From assembly GCF_000524195.1 (NCBI RefSeq), contig NW_020170574.1:25047-86405 (forward strand): a stretch of DNA of 61,359 nt, read 5' to 3'. This stretch comes from Echinococcus granulosus (Eukaryota; Platyhelminthes; Cestoda; Cyclophyllidea; Taeniidae). The notes under the pieces are model-generated. The model had not been told where the DNA came from. It ran no database searches and saw only the letters and a program-made list of their open reading frames with translations. Below are positions 50,094-61,359 of this stretch, one piece after another (the first letter of the stretch is position 1; each line of letters starts with the position of its first letter). A program made the position numbers and the translations under genes.

Positions 50094-53000
50094 GCTCCCC
50101 CCGCCTTGTTCATATCATTCGGATGTTTGAGAAACTGAAGATAGGTTCGCTGTGTTGTTGTCATTGAAATGGAGTTTTTAAAACAATCAACGTGTGGACT
50201 ACTTGTTCACAGGTGAACCTTCTGGTTGGTGTTCCAAATGGAGTTCACGTATACATTGGTATTATGATTCAGCACTATTTTTTGAGGCTACTGCATAAAT
50301 TTTTACCTCTATTAAGTTACGTTGGATTTGCTCCAAATGGGTGATAATTTGAAAGGTGATGATTGGACAAGGAAGTGGAGGATAAGTTGAATTTTCCTAA
50401 ATATATCATGACGAGAACTCATTTTACAAGTGAGAAACTCTGTTCAAATAGTTGTAGACATTGAAAACTCCAGATAATATCGCTTTTTTGGCATCTTTGA
50501 TGCAATGAAGGGGAGTTTGACGCAACTTTGTTTTAGTTTTTGAGGATTTTCGAGTGCCTCTAATTAAAGAGTAGCAGTCCTTGTTGGTGATGGGCTTTAC
50601 AATGAGGGATTGCTATCGAGGCTTTGATGTATTCAGCATTCGATGTATAATCAAGGCCTTTTCGGGTAGTATTTAGTAGTATGCGCATTCAACCAGCCTG
50701 TCAGTGATGCAACCTCACCAACGTTAACTGCTGCATAAACCTCAATTCCGAAAACTCTTTTGAGTCAACAGTGGAGGAAGTGTATTTGTATCTTTTGCCA
50801 TTTTTGAGCTGAACTTTGTCACACTTTGCCAACGTGGCCCATTCTTGGTAAACATGCGAGACTGGTATATAAGGTACGCGTTCGACGAAGTTTCCGACCT
50901 GTCTTCACTTTGATTGGCTTTTTTATGCGGCAAATGCTAGAGTAGGTGTTAGGGGATTGGTCTGTCCCTTTAACTTATGACTTTGGACAATTTAACCAAT
51001 CAAAACAAATTCACTGTCCATCATACCTAGAGGCGACTAAGGTAAGCCAGCCAAGTTTTTTAGACTCTAGTATTTACCAACAAAATCAAACCTTTTAATC
51101 CTAATGGACTTGCAAGTGGGGCTGACGTCTTCCCTGTAGAAAGATTTTACCAACAATCAAGTTCATGCCCTGTTACCTAGATCTGGTTCACTTCTCAAAG
51201 GCAAGTAATTAACGAGGTACAAGAGTTAGTGGGACCGAAGCATAAGCGCCTCATACACCTGCCGGTGCAAATGAAGCACAGCACGGTTTGGAGGCCTCAG
51301 TTACCTGGCGACCAGTGCAACGGTCCTTGGCTAGCGTTATCATTCAAACATGTAAATAAAATCCGTGGAAAGAACGCCATTACCTAAAATGAAGAGTCAA
51401 AGTGAAAGTTTGCATTTTTTCCTTGAAACCACACGCCTTGGTTGCCAAAGCGCTGTATGCTCTTTGAATAAGCAGAAAGTCCAATCTGTCGAGAATCCAT
51501 GCTCCACTTAACTGCAAAGCTCCATTCCTTGAGTTGTCCTTTATAGCGCACGAATTTCGGGAATGCATCAAAGATATTCAAACTACGGCTTGAGTGAATT
51601 CATGGTGTCATAACTCATTTGAATTTTAGCACTTCATGGCACGAAATCCCCTCTAGACATCGTTTTAGAGATCATGTTTGAAATGGACTTTAGCTAACAT
51701 CTTTTTCCTCTACAAGCAAATGTCGGAAAATTGTCATTCAACATACAAACGCCCTGAAGCGCATGTTAGTCTTGAACTACTTCATAGACGGCCTAGAAAT
51801 AATCACATTGACAATAGATGAGGGCGACGGAAGAATCCATGGAACTGGTCGCAGCAACGATGCCGGTTATCAGCATTCAAAGTGGACTGTCTCATCTCAC
51901 GAACTCAAACATTGGTCAGGCTTAAATATCTTGCCATTAGTTACAGCGGTTTTAGTGTTCAAATTCATATTCTTCATTTCCTCGACTTATGTATCCCTTT
52001 CTTTGGTGGAGCTCCACCGCAAGCAGTTTCTTTGTTTAACCTATATGTCTAGCAGTAATCGTTCCACCATTCGGGCTCTTCCAGTTGGTCAGTGAACGAA
52101 CCACCCTCAAAGAATGCACGCCCCAAATGCCAACAAGTCCACTTATTGCAGTGGAATCCCTCAACATTATCGTGGGGGCAGGAGAAATAAGAACACACGC
52201 GTTGGCGGTGTCTCCGCTTGAGACAAGCGAACGACCGCACATAGCTGAAGGGTCAAGTACAGCTGGACCCGTGAGCGGTCAAGATTTGGTTGATGCCTGA
52301 TCAACGCATTAAACATACGGCTATGACTGAGACATATCCGCCCATATTGGGTGGGTTGTCATAGTTACTGGACCCGACTTATAGAGGACCATTTCCGTCT
52401 CCCGCGGTCCAATTTCACCGGAGGGCAATAATATTAGGGGTGTACAGCGTTGTTATTTGCGACCTGTGCGTAGGGGGGCACCAAATGAAATTGCATATTA
52501 TTACAAACGATATCAAATAGGGTGACAAGACACCATCACAAGGCAATGCTAAATAACAAGAGGAAAAAAGGTAATTCTGTTCACTAGTACCGGTCGCCGT
52601 AAAAGAGTAGTATTAGTCGAGATAACAAATTCTTGCACTACCCGAAAGTTTTGTCACCAAAGGGTCAAAAGGAACAGCAACACTCCAAAGTGACGGAGAA
52701 GATGAGGGAAGAGCTGGAAAGTACCCATCGACGACGACAGTCATTTTTGCAAAAAGCCGATTCCGGTAAAGAGCTGTTCTTCAGGCTAGAGAAAAGGGAG
52801 AGAGAGATGAGAAAACGCGCACTAGACAGACGGAGGTATCACATGTGGTGAGATTTTAAGAACATTGAACACAACCGACACTGAGAGCGCGTTAGGATGC
52901 GGAAAATGAGGTCAGCAATGCCGAATTGTTTGCTCAATTCAGCCTCTACGTGTATAGTGACTGGCATAGCTAGAGAGCGACCTGGATTCTGAGCTTAGAC

Positions 53001-54559
53001 ATATTCATAGTTGATACTACTTAACCGCCTAAAAGAAAGAGGACTCGAGGACCACTTTTGGTTACTCAAGCTTGATGAACTTTGGAGTAGGAGGCTTTTA
53101 TTCTCTTAAGCGTTTTTAGGGACAACTTGAGCTCTGCATCTGTGGCAGCGTTATGATCCCGCTTTCAAACCACTAAAACCTCCAACCTGTCGCAGGGAGG
53201 TAAATTCGTCCATCTTTTATAATTATTACAGTAGAGCCTCATAGCGCCAATCAGGTGCCACAGTGCAATAATAAGTAAGCGGACATTTCAGGAAGCGCTA
53301 GCGAACGCACATACACACACACACGACAAAAAAAAGCATACCTCGCCCTTTCGGGGATGGGTGAAATTATCCTTTCAATAAAGACATTCGCGCAGGAATG
53401 GAAAAAAGGTAATCAAAAAGAGCATTTGCAATCAGTAGGGCTATTGGCAATCAGGCCGAGATGCAATATTTCAATGGTGGTTGTATCAACTAACCCCATG
53501 ATGGATTACATCCTTGGAGGCTTAAATTCGAAAGGACAAAATATTAGTAATAGTGGGGGTGGTGGTGGTGATACAAAAGCGCATGGATTAGAGCCGCACT
53601 GCGAGTAGTAACGAGTGGCAGCATAAATCACAAAGTGGCAGGAGTGGTTCGACATTTAGACTGAGCGGTAGGTCTAACATTTTGAAGCATGTTGGGATAA
53701 TTAACAGCTTTTGAATTGGATGGAATGAAATGGTAATTGGTCTCGCTGGAACAAAATTAAAAATCGGGTCTGCAGTGGTCGCTCTTTTTTTGAGACTGTG
53801 ACTTCGTGATTACCGCATCAGTCTTAAATGGGAACCATTCCTGGTATATGTTGATTCCAAGGGTGCAATCTGGACAATTGCAACATCAAAGGCAATGGAA
53901 AATTGCCGCAGTCAAGCTGAACATGCTTCAATCATGGACATTGCTGCTATGCGGAAGCACAGTCACGGTGCGACAGTAGAAACTAACCAGAGCGTAAACG
54001 AAGCCCACTTGTTGAGTCTTGCAATAGAGAAATAGTTGTTTTTAAGAAAAACTTGAGGTAACTTATCAAATTGAGGCTTGTTGCACGATTAATAGGGGAA
54101 GGAGGGGGTGGAGGGGACTAGTGGTGGATGCACAACATGGATTGATCAGGGGAGGCGGTGTACATGGAAGAGAATCTACACTAGTGTGAAGGATAGTAGC
54201 GGTGCTATACACTTGTAGGAGAAGCTAAATCTTCCATAAAGAAGCCTTGACAATCGCCAATTTTGCCCTAAAAAGTGATGATTGAAGAGCCGTGACAAAG
54301 GCGGAGAGAGGGAAGAAAGAACAGAGACACGATAACATTGGTGCAAAGACTGGTAGAATGAAAACATAGTGCATGACAAGGCCTCAACACAGTGTGTCTC
54401 ATTTCCATTTTCGTCCCTTCGCTGTCATCCGTGTGCACCAATAAACTTACAGCCAAGGAATACGCGGTGCTCACGATTCCGTGCGGCCTGCCAACGTACA
54501 TACAGGAGATGTGGATTAACATAGAATGGAATACAGCTCTTTGCCTACAATGCAGCCGC
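50094..54559. other. Gene-poor stretch between two convergent genes
   Basis: No recognised gene in about 4.4 kb. Frames at 51763-52095 (110 codons, with one hydrophobic segment), 52085-52300 and 52633-52851 (very charged, KR/E-rich) have no known similarity and no splice support. CA-rich tracts at about 53310-53325 and a GGT run at about 53557-53573 are simple repeats. The stretch presumably contains the 3' UTR of the anoctamin gene at its right end. Confidence 0.4.
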
Positions 54560-57500
54560 TTAGATCCCCTCTCGGGCTAGTAGTTTAACTAGTTTCCTAG
54601 GGAGGAGGGAAGAGCTCACCTTGAAACTTTCGACACTACTAAAACCAATGGCCGGTTGTTGAGTTGGCGGTTCGAACGACTTCTCTTTATCCTCAATTTC
54701 CTCGTTCTGGAGAAGAAGCTCGTTGACAACGCGAGCCTCGTGACGTGAGATAATGGTGAGGTTCTGTGGCATGTCAGGAATGCATCGGGCGATGAGGGCT
54801 GTCAAGGCTAGAGCCACATTCTAAAAGGGTATCATATATACGCATATATGCAGGGCAAGAATGAGGGGAATGGAAGCAAACAATATAACAACGACAGCTT
54901 ACCTCAAAAATAAAAACAAAGGCGAATTTCACAGCCAGGACGTGCCAGTACACCGGAGTGTAGGCGTAAGGGTCAGGCGCAGTTGGGGGTTCACGAAAAT
55001 CGCGATACCTGGAGAAAAAAAAACCGTTACCTTCAAGTGCCTATGCTCGAGCAACGACCAAGTGGCCAGAATGACGTCTCGTCAAATAGCAGCTGTCTTT
55101 TTTAAAAGCTCTATCTATCCGATTATTAACGATGTAAGGAATAATAAGGGTTAATTTGGCCTCCAATCGTTTCTTCTTTAAGAATTTCCAAGAAAGCGCG
55201 CCTGGTTGAATTAGATGTCAAAAGTTGCAGAATGAAGTCATCAGTCATGGAAGACTTTTAACCTCAAATGCCTTATACTGGCTTTAGAAACAAATTTGGA
55301 TGCTACAAAGCTGTTAATCGGATTCAAGGATGCCATGAAATGATAACCTCTGCCGCCGCTCTCACCGACAATAGGTTGAATTTTTCAACAGCACTTCATC
55401 CTTCGGTGTCAAATCGAATCGCGAGGCATTCATGTAGGAGAGAGTGAAGTCGAGGTAGCCCTCCAGGGTCCTGTTAGGCGAGTAGTAGAGTATGTAGGTC
55501 ATGCGTACAAGGTACTCCGAAGTAAAGGCGATCAAACAAGCCTGAAACCCACACATACAAGAAACCTGGTTATCTACTGATAAACCATCAGTAGAGCGTG
55601 TCGCAACACCAGCAATAATGCCTCACATTTGTTCGAATGGCCAGAGCGGAAATGGCAGTTAGGATGCCGAACCAGATGCCAATTCCATTTTCTCGCTTTC
55701 TAACCGGTCGACGGAGGAGACGCAAAAACTTCTTTGCATCCGTGCGTAGCTCAAACATGTTGTTGAGCAGAGCGAATAGTGGAGCAACGGGGAAGGCGGG
55801 AACGAACATTGTGATGAAACCGTACTGGATCACTGAGAGAGATAAACAATAATAGAGAAAATGTTATTCAGAAAGCAATTCTAATAGTTTGAATGACTAG
55901 ATAACCATACAAAAATGCATCACACACTCCCAAACTATGAATAATGCTTTGCCGGTTAAACAAGAGCTAAATTTAGACGCTTCTGTACTGTATTCATTTA
56001 ATATTTTACATTTAACATAGCAAGTGTGATACGAGAGACAGTGTCGCTGAAAATCTAGAAAACTGCCTTAGATAAGAACGCTCAACTTGAACCAGGACTT
56101 CGAGTTGGCCCCCCACTTATCAATAAGGATGTTACTGTGGAGTTACTGCATACCAAAGTAAGCGCCAATTTTGCCCTTTTCCCAATGCGCAGAGTGTATG
56201 CCGTTGACCGGAATACATCTGACAAAGTGATAGACGCAAGTGACCATATGCGTGGGAAACAGCCCAGAGTGAGGAATGAAGAAGCCCTTCTGACCAACTG
56301 GGTCAAATGCGTGCATTCCCCTCTCTACAGAGGGCTTCAAGCACAATACCGTATGGTGGTACGACGCTTAGCCGCCAAACCGCACAGGAGAAAGATGTCT
56401 GCACGTCAGTGACAATTCTGGTCATGGAGATTCATTTCCAGCCAGCAGCCTTGACAGTTATTTCTGTAAGCGAACATTCCATTCAACGCGAGGAACGCGG
56501 AATTATGGATGCTTGACACGGAGGCAGAAGGGATGAATATTTCCACAGGCCGGTCAAATATGCCATCACTCATGAGTGAGTTGTGTAATTTCGAAAGACT
56601 GGTGCACACTAGATACCAAAGTGCTCTGCTACCTTTGACTAGTGCAGAAGAAATGAGTGGTGGAATGGGGTGAAGACATGCTTTGACAAGGGAGGCGAGG
56701 ACTTGCTAGACTGCACTATTATATGCGACAAAGCTTAAGTGCATCATTTTACTTTATAGTTAAAGCCAACATGAAAATAGTGAAGTCATACGAAAATCAG
56801 CATTCCAGCATCAACAACAAAATTGGAGCGAGCAGTTCTAGGCTGAATCATTTGTACCGACAAGCTTCCGCATTAAAGCCTTCCAGATACCGATTAAAGG
56901 CTAAGGAGAGCATGCCAAAAATTAGTTCATTTTAGGCCTTCGTAAAGGGAAAAATCCCAGTCTCGCTCAATTAGCACCTGCATAAAGTACAACACTAGAG
57001 GACGTGCTAATCAACGCCTAGGCGACCACACAAGTCGTGCTATGATAACAGTGACGGCCGCGATGGTGATGGTATTGATGAAGGTGCTGCCGACGACAGC
57101 ACTGGTGCTATCGGAGGTCATCCGCATGACAAAATCGCATCAACTTACGCATTTCAAGATACTCCTCAAAGAGTGGTCGTGATCCGCCGTCGAGGAGAGT
57201 GAAGTTGGCGCGGCAGTTATACAAAATCGGTCGTCCGTCGCCACTCGTCAGCGGTGTTTTCTCGAGAGCGCCCGACTCCATCGAGCCGTACTGAGCTCCG
57301 GACACCTTCTCTGCCAATGCACCCCGATCTCTCATTGAGCGTCGATGCGCAAAATAGACGACCAGACACCGCTTAATCGGCCTTCAAAGGAGAGGGGTAA
57401 GGACAAAAATCTCAGACTCATGCTGTCAGAACGTTGTAGGAGTGTTATAGTTCTTTAACTTGTGTGTGGGTATTTTAGAATCACCCGCACCTCGGCTGCC

Positions 57501-60500
57501 ACGCAGACGGCATGAAGGTGGGATCATCTCAACTGCGACATGGCCTCCTAGTCTGTTAACCATTGAAACACCCTCAATAGGAGCATTAAAATTTGGCTAA
57601 TGAAAATTGGAGGAATTGTAGATGAGCTACATCGTCTAATCTTACCATATAGATTTTGTGTGAGAATACAAATTACCAGTAAACTCACGGAAGAGTATTT
57701 TCCGTCACAAAGTTAAGAAATTGTTTGCCGACCATTATGATGGCCAATTGGATAAAAAGTTGGAAGAGACAATTTCCATTGTCACACTAGAATTCCCAAA
57801 TGATATAAAAGGTCAATGAGAAATCAAAACATAATTAGGCTTTAAGCAGCAGAAAAACTCACGCCAGATGAACGAATTGGGATGCTCCTGTCACCGGGCA
57901 GACCGGCAGTGGTTCCCTGAATGAAGGCAATGTAGAAAATCGACGAATAGAAGTTGACAAACTGCAGAAGGTAGAGTTTCAACGTCAAGCTGTCATCGTA
58001 CTCCGACTGAGTCCTGTGATTCTCCATATCTGTCAGTTTGACCGCGATTTTGTCGTATACCTAGGTGATGACAAACCAGAAACAAAAAATGAAATGAAAC
58101 ATTTGGTCAGCTACCCCAGATTTTGGCCACAGGTCACGATGCTTACCAATTTCAGGATGAAGATGCAGACCAAGTTAATGCAGGAGCTGGTCACAGTAGT
58201 AATTATTCCTGCCATAGAGCTAATGAATACATTTTCGTGTTGCAACAGAAGAGTGTTAACAATGAGACGGTAAAAGATGACACCAATAAGAGCAGCCAAA
58301 CAGAGGACCATCTAAAATGCACAGTGGTTGCTGAAATCAAATGAGGAGATAAGGTATGTGAATTTCGTTCCGGCCCACATACCCCCAAGATAACAGAGCT
58401 GAAGGAGAGCACAGTGCAGGGCAATTTGCGACTCCAAAAGGGAATACTAGGTTCTTCACGCTAAAATAACAAATATCATTCATATGTAACCCATAAATGA
58501 TGTTGAACGTACTCCAGTGATTAAATTAACGGTCGTTTTGTAGCCTCGTTTTTTGAGTAGGGCAAGAAATTCCGGTCGGGGTGGCTCATCCACAGGTTCA
58601 AGATGTTGCACATTCCATCGATGCCCCAGGACATTTTGGTAGCGCTTCCAGTTCTCCATGAAGAGCGTTGCTACCGTAAATTAATATAACTCAAGCTGTT
58701 GCTTGGAGAGATTAGGGAAAGCAGTCAAACAAACAACTCACCCCAGATAGACATAAAGATAGCAAACAGAACCGTGCTAATATTGTCCACTAGATGCGTC
58801 ATCTTCGTGGCCAAACAAGAGGCATTCAATAGCCAAAACTTGCAACCCCGTTGGCTGCACGTAGGACACATCACAAACTCGGACCCACGATTGCATACGT
58901 CATCCCTACGTGGAATGAAGCCAAAAGTAGGTAATTTTCCACAACCAACAAAGCACTAGCGTTGTTACTACTTTGACAACATATTAATAGGCCAATGAGC
59001 ATAAAACTAGTTACGTACACAATTCGGTCGTCGGAGATGTCAATGGCTGAAAGACAGAAGACAAGGAGACCAAAAATACCCACAGGGATGAGCCAGTAGG
59101 TGTAAAGGCCCAGCCATGCAAAGTAGAAGGCGATGGATTCACCAAAGTAGAGTCTAGAAAAGGCAACAATGATTGGTGGTTAACATGAGGCATACACTAG
59201 TTTCAATTCCGACAAAATTTGTGACAACAAGGCAACACCCGCTTTAAGTACCCTTTAAATGTAACACCCCAAAATCGCATTTTTTGTGCAAAGTTAGTGT
59301 GCGGGTGGGTAAGAAACGAAACGATATGCACATAAACAGAGTTGTAGCACACAGAAATTAGCGTACTTCTGTGACTACTTCCATGGTAAGCATGATTTGT
59401 CTACGGGCCAGTGGATAGTCCCTCTGTATTTAAGCATGGAGGTAGAGCACAGAACAAATAAACATTAATAATTGCCTAATGTGTTCTAAAATATTAAACT
59501 TTTTGAAGGTAGACATCAGAATTAGAATTAAAAGAGGTTTTCCGACTTAGAGTGATTAAGTTAGTCCAGTAACAACTTTTTTCATTGATGAAACAATAAC
59601 TAGGAGGCGCAGCTTCCTAAGGCCGACAGATGGAAAAATTCAGCTGAATAAAACGCTTGTTTTCGAGTTCATCCCCTACTTATAATCTGATCAGTAGTGT
59701 TGGTTGCAAGATGTGGTTAGTGAAATGTTTTTGGCGCAAAATCGGTTAAGAAAGAGAAAGACAGCACAGAGAACGTACCGAACGTAGTCTAGTGGTTGAA
59801 ACTTAATCATATTCTTCAAGCTGCCCCATTGGTCGTTTAGAAGGGTTCGCATGTTGACCTCCGTCTGCTCGGTCTAGACAGGTGAAAGAGGCGGAGACAT
59901 AGGGAATATCCGCACAAACTTTTGAAGAGTTTACCCCCAATAAAATGTACCCTCAAACCCTGCCCTAACTCTCTTAATGAAGAAAAAGTAGTGGGCAGCT
60001 AAGACAATTTTCCATAACATTCGTTTAAACGAGGAAGAGGATAACAGACCTACTGTACATGAAGATAAGTTGAACAAATGTGGGACGAAATTCCATAAGC
60101 CAGTTATCAAAATATCAGGCAGAAATCTACGATCAAACTTTGAGCTATGGAGATTCATGGTGCATGGTACCAAACAAGTGGATTCAACCTTCAAGTGCCA
60201 TTTACATGACAGAAAAAACGACGATCCATGCCTAACTATGCCCACTACAGATGCATTTTAATGAGAAATAACCACTTTCGGCACAAAATCGCGTTTTCTA
60301 GACCCCAAAAAACATCTGTCAAATACACAAATGTAATTGTGAAAAGACACAATCTTGACTGAAGAGAAAATAAGCAAAGTCTTACCAACACGTTCGCTAT
60401 CAATGTCACACATGCGATATGTGGCCTTCATGAGAATACGAAAAGTGGTTGAACTAAATCGCGTTACAAACAGGTCAAATTGGTAAAATGTGATGGTAGA

Positions 60501-61074
60501 GGTTTTACTTGAGATGCTGGCAGCGAAGTTGTTCACCGCTGCCAATGAACTATTTCCTATTACCTCCTTTATAATCGACACTACCCAGCTTATTTAGATA
60601 GGAGTCCAATACACAAATCCTACCTTTGGTCTGCTCGAACCTGCCACCTCGCCCTCCTTCTGTTTCAATAGATTCATCAGCTCCTCAGACGGCTAGAGGA
60701 AAAAAGAAAGAACGCATAAAGTAGAGGAAAAGACGTACACCACTTAGCGGTTCAAACAAGTATACCACCAACTCACATCGTGCAATGGAAAAGCAGCAAT
60801 GAAGACCTTATCGTTAATGAGATGGTCAATACCCAAATCGACCTTGCCATGTTCCGCCAATTTGACATCGAAGGGCCTAGCACGAGTCTTTCGCTCGTAC
60901 TCCACATCCTCCTCGGTCACGTAATGCGGTGAGGCATCGTCGCCACCCTTGACGGGTGGGCAGGTTCCAGGGCCGGTACATTCACACGTACCCGTCCGCT
61001 TTAGTACGTAGTCTACTACTAGACTACGTTCAGTGGGGTTAAAGAAATTGTCATAGTCCTCGGGAATGTCAAAT
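54560..61074 (-). CDS. Anoctamin (TMEM16) family membrane protein, N-terminus beyond the window
   Basis: Minus-strand exons: 60777-61074, 60624-60692, 59779-59873, 59019-59153, 58742-58905, 58513-58670, 58147-58311, 57863-58060, 57689-57786, 57149-57381, 55627-55832, 55366-55541, 54903-55008 and 54560-54820. All phases agree (about 785 residues). Anoctamins are ten-helix calcium-activated chloride channels or lipid scramblases. The order is canonical: FIAAFPLHD, IKFQPLDYVRLYFGESIAFY, the extracellular cysteine cluster (VMCPTCSQRGCKFW), DNISTVLFAIFMSIWATLFM, LYLLQFVNFYSSIFYIAF, then helices 6-8. Calcium-site residues line up: NFVTE in helix 6, EEYLEM in helix 7 and ELRTD in helix 8. AFTSEYLVR and CRYRDFREPP follow. 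It belongs to the ANO1-7 type rather than ANO8 or ANO10; channel or scramblase activity cannot be read from the sequence. The last exon could instead end at a GTGAGC donor near 54618, adding a further exon to the left. The first exons lie beyond 61359. Confidence 0.95.
56127..56746 (+). repeat. Family B repeat, copy 2 (inside an anoctamin intron)
   Basis: Second copy of the family at 45896-46523, in the intron between anoctamin exons 57149-57381 and 55627-55832. It is antisense to the anoctamin transcript, whereas copy 1 lies in sense within XPO4. Shared blocks include AATTCTGGTCATGG, TTCTGTAAGCGAACATTCC, ATGCTTTGACAAGGGAGGCG and the terminal GTGCATCA. In this copy one plus-strand frame stays open for 91 codons (56137-56412), but copy 1 does not support it as coding. 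Confidence 0.7.
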
Positions 61075-61359
61075 CTAAAAAAGCAGGAGCAGGAAGAGCA
61101 TATAAATGCAATGCTAAATACTAAGAAGCACAGGTGTTGTAAGCTTCAATAAAAAAGCATGCATGATATATGACACCTACGCCACGAAAACAAGACGATT
61201 TTGAAGTGTTAGACGACACGAATGCGGGAAGAAACGTCCAGATATCAGCCAGCGATTTCGCATAGCATTAAAGCATTCTCCTTACGGTTAGTCGCTATCA
61301 AAAACATTACATAATTCAAGTATTCCCAAATAAGAGATTTGAAATAAATGCCTGGTCCA
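61075..61359. other. Right edge: intron of the anoctamin gene
   Basis: No exon of the anoctamin gene is visible here on the minus strand. The exon ending at 61074 is preceded by a good acceptor (TTTTTTAG), so this is intron and the missing N-terminal exons lie further right. Confidence 0.5.

Noticed and set aside
49718..50164. A 148-codon minus-strand frame.
   Set aside because: It is antisense to the exon 49688-50093, which has a good acceptor and phase match; the minus frame is rich in Arg, Ser and Thr as expected of a shadow.
52085..52300. Open frames that looked like a possible retrotransposon fragment.
   Set aside because: No enzyme motif could be matched on either strand.
60386..60453. 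Minus-strand segment with splice-like borders reading like an anoctamin N-terminal motif (SSTTFRIL).
   Set aside because: The real counterpart is in exon 60777-61074, and exons 60624-60692 and 59779-59873 join in phase without it.
1..61359. CRISPR arrays, rRNA genes and tRNA genes.
   Set aside because: No regularly spaced repeats and no rRNA-like blocks were seen. I could not scan reliably for tRNAs by eye, so their absence is not proven.

Overview
This is a eukaryotic, almost certainly animal, window. Most genes are split by short GT-AG introns, and each recognised gene is a metazoan one. The AT-rich composition, introns of a few hundred bases to about 3 kb, gene density and miniature LTR elements best fit a flatworm, probably a tapeworm. 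That assignment is inference. No bacterial operon, CRISPR array or rRNA was seen.

Left (1-7.3 kb): no host gene recognised. It holds a complete miniature LTR element (3318-4395) and a decayed Ty3/gypsy retrotransposon whose integrase can still be read in pieces (about 4990-7220). From 7.9 to 16 kb come BTF3 (minus, 3 exons), the N-terminal exon of a C18orf32/UPF0729-type protein (minus), a doubtful small spliced ORF (plus), and a PRDM9-like gene (plus). The PRDM9-like gene has an SSXRD-like helix, a zinc knuckle, a PR/SET domain and C2H2 fingers. Three of those fingers sit on separate exons of exactly 87 nt each.

Middle (16-23.7 kb): repeat-rich, with a solo LTR and two more full-length miniature LTR elements. 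Then DCTN4 (dynactin p62, minus, 23799-28501) stands head to head with XPO4 (exportin-4, plus, 29513-46970). I resolved XPO4 into 20 exons whose reading phases all agree; they encode about 1468 residues. Its introns carry an inverted pair of a second repeat (family C), a truncated miniature LTR element and one copy of a third repeat (family B).

Right (47-61.4 kb): a two-or-more-exon gene I could not name (48400-50093, plus), about 4.4 kb without recognised genes, and an anoctamin/TMEM16 gene (minus). The anoctamin has 14 phase-consistent exons from 61074 to 54560 and runs off the right edge at its N-terminus. Its transmembrane calcium-site residues appear intact.

The host genes are unrelated housekeeping and membrane genes (translation, nuclear transport, dynein motor cofactor, ion or lipid transport, chromatin) and form no pathway. 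The most unusual features are the one-finger-per-exon PRDM9-like gene, the miniature LTR family with a conserved leucine-tRNA-type primer site, and the inverted repeats bracketing an in-frame three-exon block of XPO4.
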